Source: Clostridia bacterium
Lineage (GTDB): Bacteria; Bacillota_A; Clostridia; Oscillospirales; Acutalibacteraceae
NCBI GenBank assembly: GCA_017549665.1
Contig: JAFYUD010000097.1
Span: forward strand, 1-6,351
DNA: 6,351 nt
Direction of reading: 5' to 3'
This document shows positions 5,519 through 6,351 of the stretch, piece by piece. The position numbers were made by a program, and so were the translations under genes. Numbering within the stretch: the first letter of the stretch is position 1; every line of letters begins with the position of its first letter. The notes beneath the pieces were generated by a model. It made no database searches and was not told the DNA's origin. It saw only the letters and a list, made by a program, of their open reading frames with translations.

Positions 5519-6351
5519 ATGTTATATATCGGTTGTCATTTATCTGCGTCAAAGGGCTTTCTTGCAATGGGAAAGCAGGCTCACGCAATCGGCGCAAATA
5601 CATTTCAGTTTTTTACACGTAATCCCAGAGGCGGCGCTGCAAAGGCAATAGACGAAAATGATGTAAAGGCGTATCTTGAGTTTGCGAAGGAGCATGAATT
5701 CGGTAAAATAGTTGCTCACGCACCGTATACTCTCAATGCCTGTGCAGCAGAAGACAGAATCCGTACATTCGCATTTGAAACATTCAGGGATGACCTTGAA
5801 AGAATGGAATATGTTCCGGGGAATTATTATAATTTCCATCCCGGAAGCCATGTAGGTCAGGGGACAGAAAAGGGAATTGAGCTTATTGCTGATGTGCTTA
5901 ATCGTGTCATGTTTCCTGAAATGACCACCACCGTGCTGCTTGAAACTATGTCAGGCAAGGGCAGTGAAGTTGGTTCAAAATTTGAAGAATTAAAGCGCAT
6001 TATTGATAAAACGGAATTAAACGAAAAGTTAGGCGTTTGTTTAGATACTTGCCACGTGTTTGATGCAGGGTACGATATAGTAAACGATTTAGATGGCGTT
6101 TTAAATGAATTTGATAAAATCGTTGGTTTAAACAGGCTTAAAGCCATACATATAAATGATAGTATGAATCCGTTTTCAAGCCACAAAGATAGGCACCAAA
6201 AAATAGGTGAAGGTTATCTTGGCTTAAAGGCGTTTGAAAACTTAATTAACCACCCTAATCTTAAAGATATTCCATTTTTACTTGAAACCCCTAACGAAAT
6301 TGATGGATATAAAAAAGAAATTAGCCTTTTAAAAGATTTATATAGGTTGAC
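5519..6351 (+). CDS. nfo: Endonuclease IV (deoxyribonuclease IV, AP endonuclease), extreme C-terminus cut by window edge
   Basis: The enzyme cuts DNA 5' to abasic sites in base excision repair using a three-metal, mainly zinc, centre in a TIM barrel. 277 residues are readable before the window ends; E. coli Nfo has 285, so little is missing. Seen: all nine metal ligands are present at family spacing, namely H67 (AHAPY), H107 (FHPGSH), E142 ([12 protein letters not shown]), D176 and H179 ([12 protein letters not shown]), H211 (HINDS), D224 and H226 (KDRH), and E256 (LETP). The ATG is 2 nt after the ATPase stop, with AAAGGAG 8 nt upstream. The odd feature is a sharp change within the gene. Up to about 5940 it has about 44% GC and mostly CTT leucine like its neighbours; from about 6001 it has about 32% GC and mostly TTA leucine. 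Frame and motifs are intact across the junction. Identity is secure; the origin of the 3' half is not. Confidence 0.95.
   Translation, partial: MLYIGCHLSASKGFLAMGKQAHAIGANTFQFFTRNPRGGAAKAIDENDVKAYLEFAKEHEFGKIVAHAPYTLNACAAEDRIRTFAFETFRDDLERMEYVPGNYYNFHPGSHVGQGTEKGIELIADVLNRVMFPEMTTTVLLETMSGKGSEVGSKFEELKRIIDKTELNEKLGVCLDTCHVFDAGYDIVNDLDGVLNEFDKIVGLNRLKAIHINDSMNPFSSHKDRHQKIGEGYLGLKAFENLINHPNLKDIPFLLETPNEIDGYKKEISLLKDLYRL
5980..6351. other. Low-GC, TTA-rich segment forming the 3' half of nfo
   Basis: Counted by hand, 6001-6351 has 111 G+C in 351 bases (about 32%), against 186 in 420 (about 44%) for 5521-5940. Leucine codons from residue 158 onward are 12 TTA, 5 CTT and 1 TTG; before that they are 2 TTA, 6 CTT, 1 CTC and 1 CTG. 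The change begins just after the strongly conserved [12 protein letters not shown] stretch. Either a recombined allele from a more AT-rich relative or a joined contig from another organism would look like this. Confidence 0.7.

Noticed and set aside
5857..6186. Open 109-codon minus-strand frame within nfo
   Set aside because: It is antisense to nfo, whose plus-strand frame holds all nine metal ligands. The frame stays open only because of low stop density on that strand.

Overview
The window looks like a chromosomal segment from a low-to-mid GC anaerobic Firmicute, most likely a gut-type clostridium. The grounds are strong AGGAGG-type ribosome binding sites, a CadC-type ArsR regulator, a PepF-like M3 peptidase, Leu codon use dominated by CTT, and tight operon spacing. 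The species cannot be named from the sequence alone.

The left half (1-2938) is read from the minus strand. An M3 family zinc oligopeptidase (559 aa) is followed 25 nt later by a membrane-anchored arylsulfatase, whose C-terminus lies beyond position 1. A consensus-like promoter (TTGATA-17-TAGAAT, minus strand) sits just upstream of the peptidase, and the two genes are probably one transcript. The sulfatase has five predicted membrane segments and then an outward-facing catalytic domain with a formylglycine-type CSPAR site. That is the topology of lipoteichoic acid synthases combined with the active site of a true sulfatase.

The short divergent region (2939-3074) holds both promoters. The rightward one (TTGACA-18-TATAAT) is embedded in two near-identical 20-bp elements, each containing the inverted repeat TTGAA-N6-TTCAA, with a third half-site running into the ribosome binding site. 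These are very probably operators for the regulator encoded next to them.

The right half (3075-6351) is a plus-strand metal-resistance operon: a CadC-like ArsR repressor with both known metal-site types intact, a free-standing 73-aa HMA metal-binding protein, a P1B-2 (Zn/Cd/Pb) efflux ATPase that lacks its own N-terminal HMA domain, and, 2 nt after the ATPase stop, endonuclease IV (nfo). A plausible model is that metal binding releases the repressor, the HMA protein buffers or delivers the metal, the ATPase expels it, and the AP endonuclease is co-expressed.

The most unusual observation is inside nfo. Near position 5980 the gene switches from about 44% GC with CTT-dominated leucine to about 32% GC with TTA-dominated leucine, while the reading frame and all nine metal ligands stay intact. 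This indicates either intragenic recombination or an assembly chimera. No RNA genes, CRISPR arrays, insertion sequences or convincing terminators were seen. There is no gene-free stretch longer than about 140 bases.
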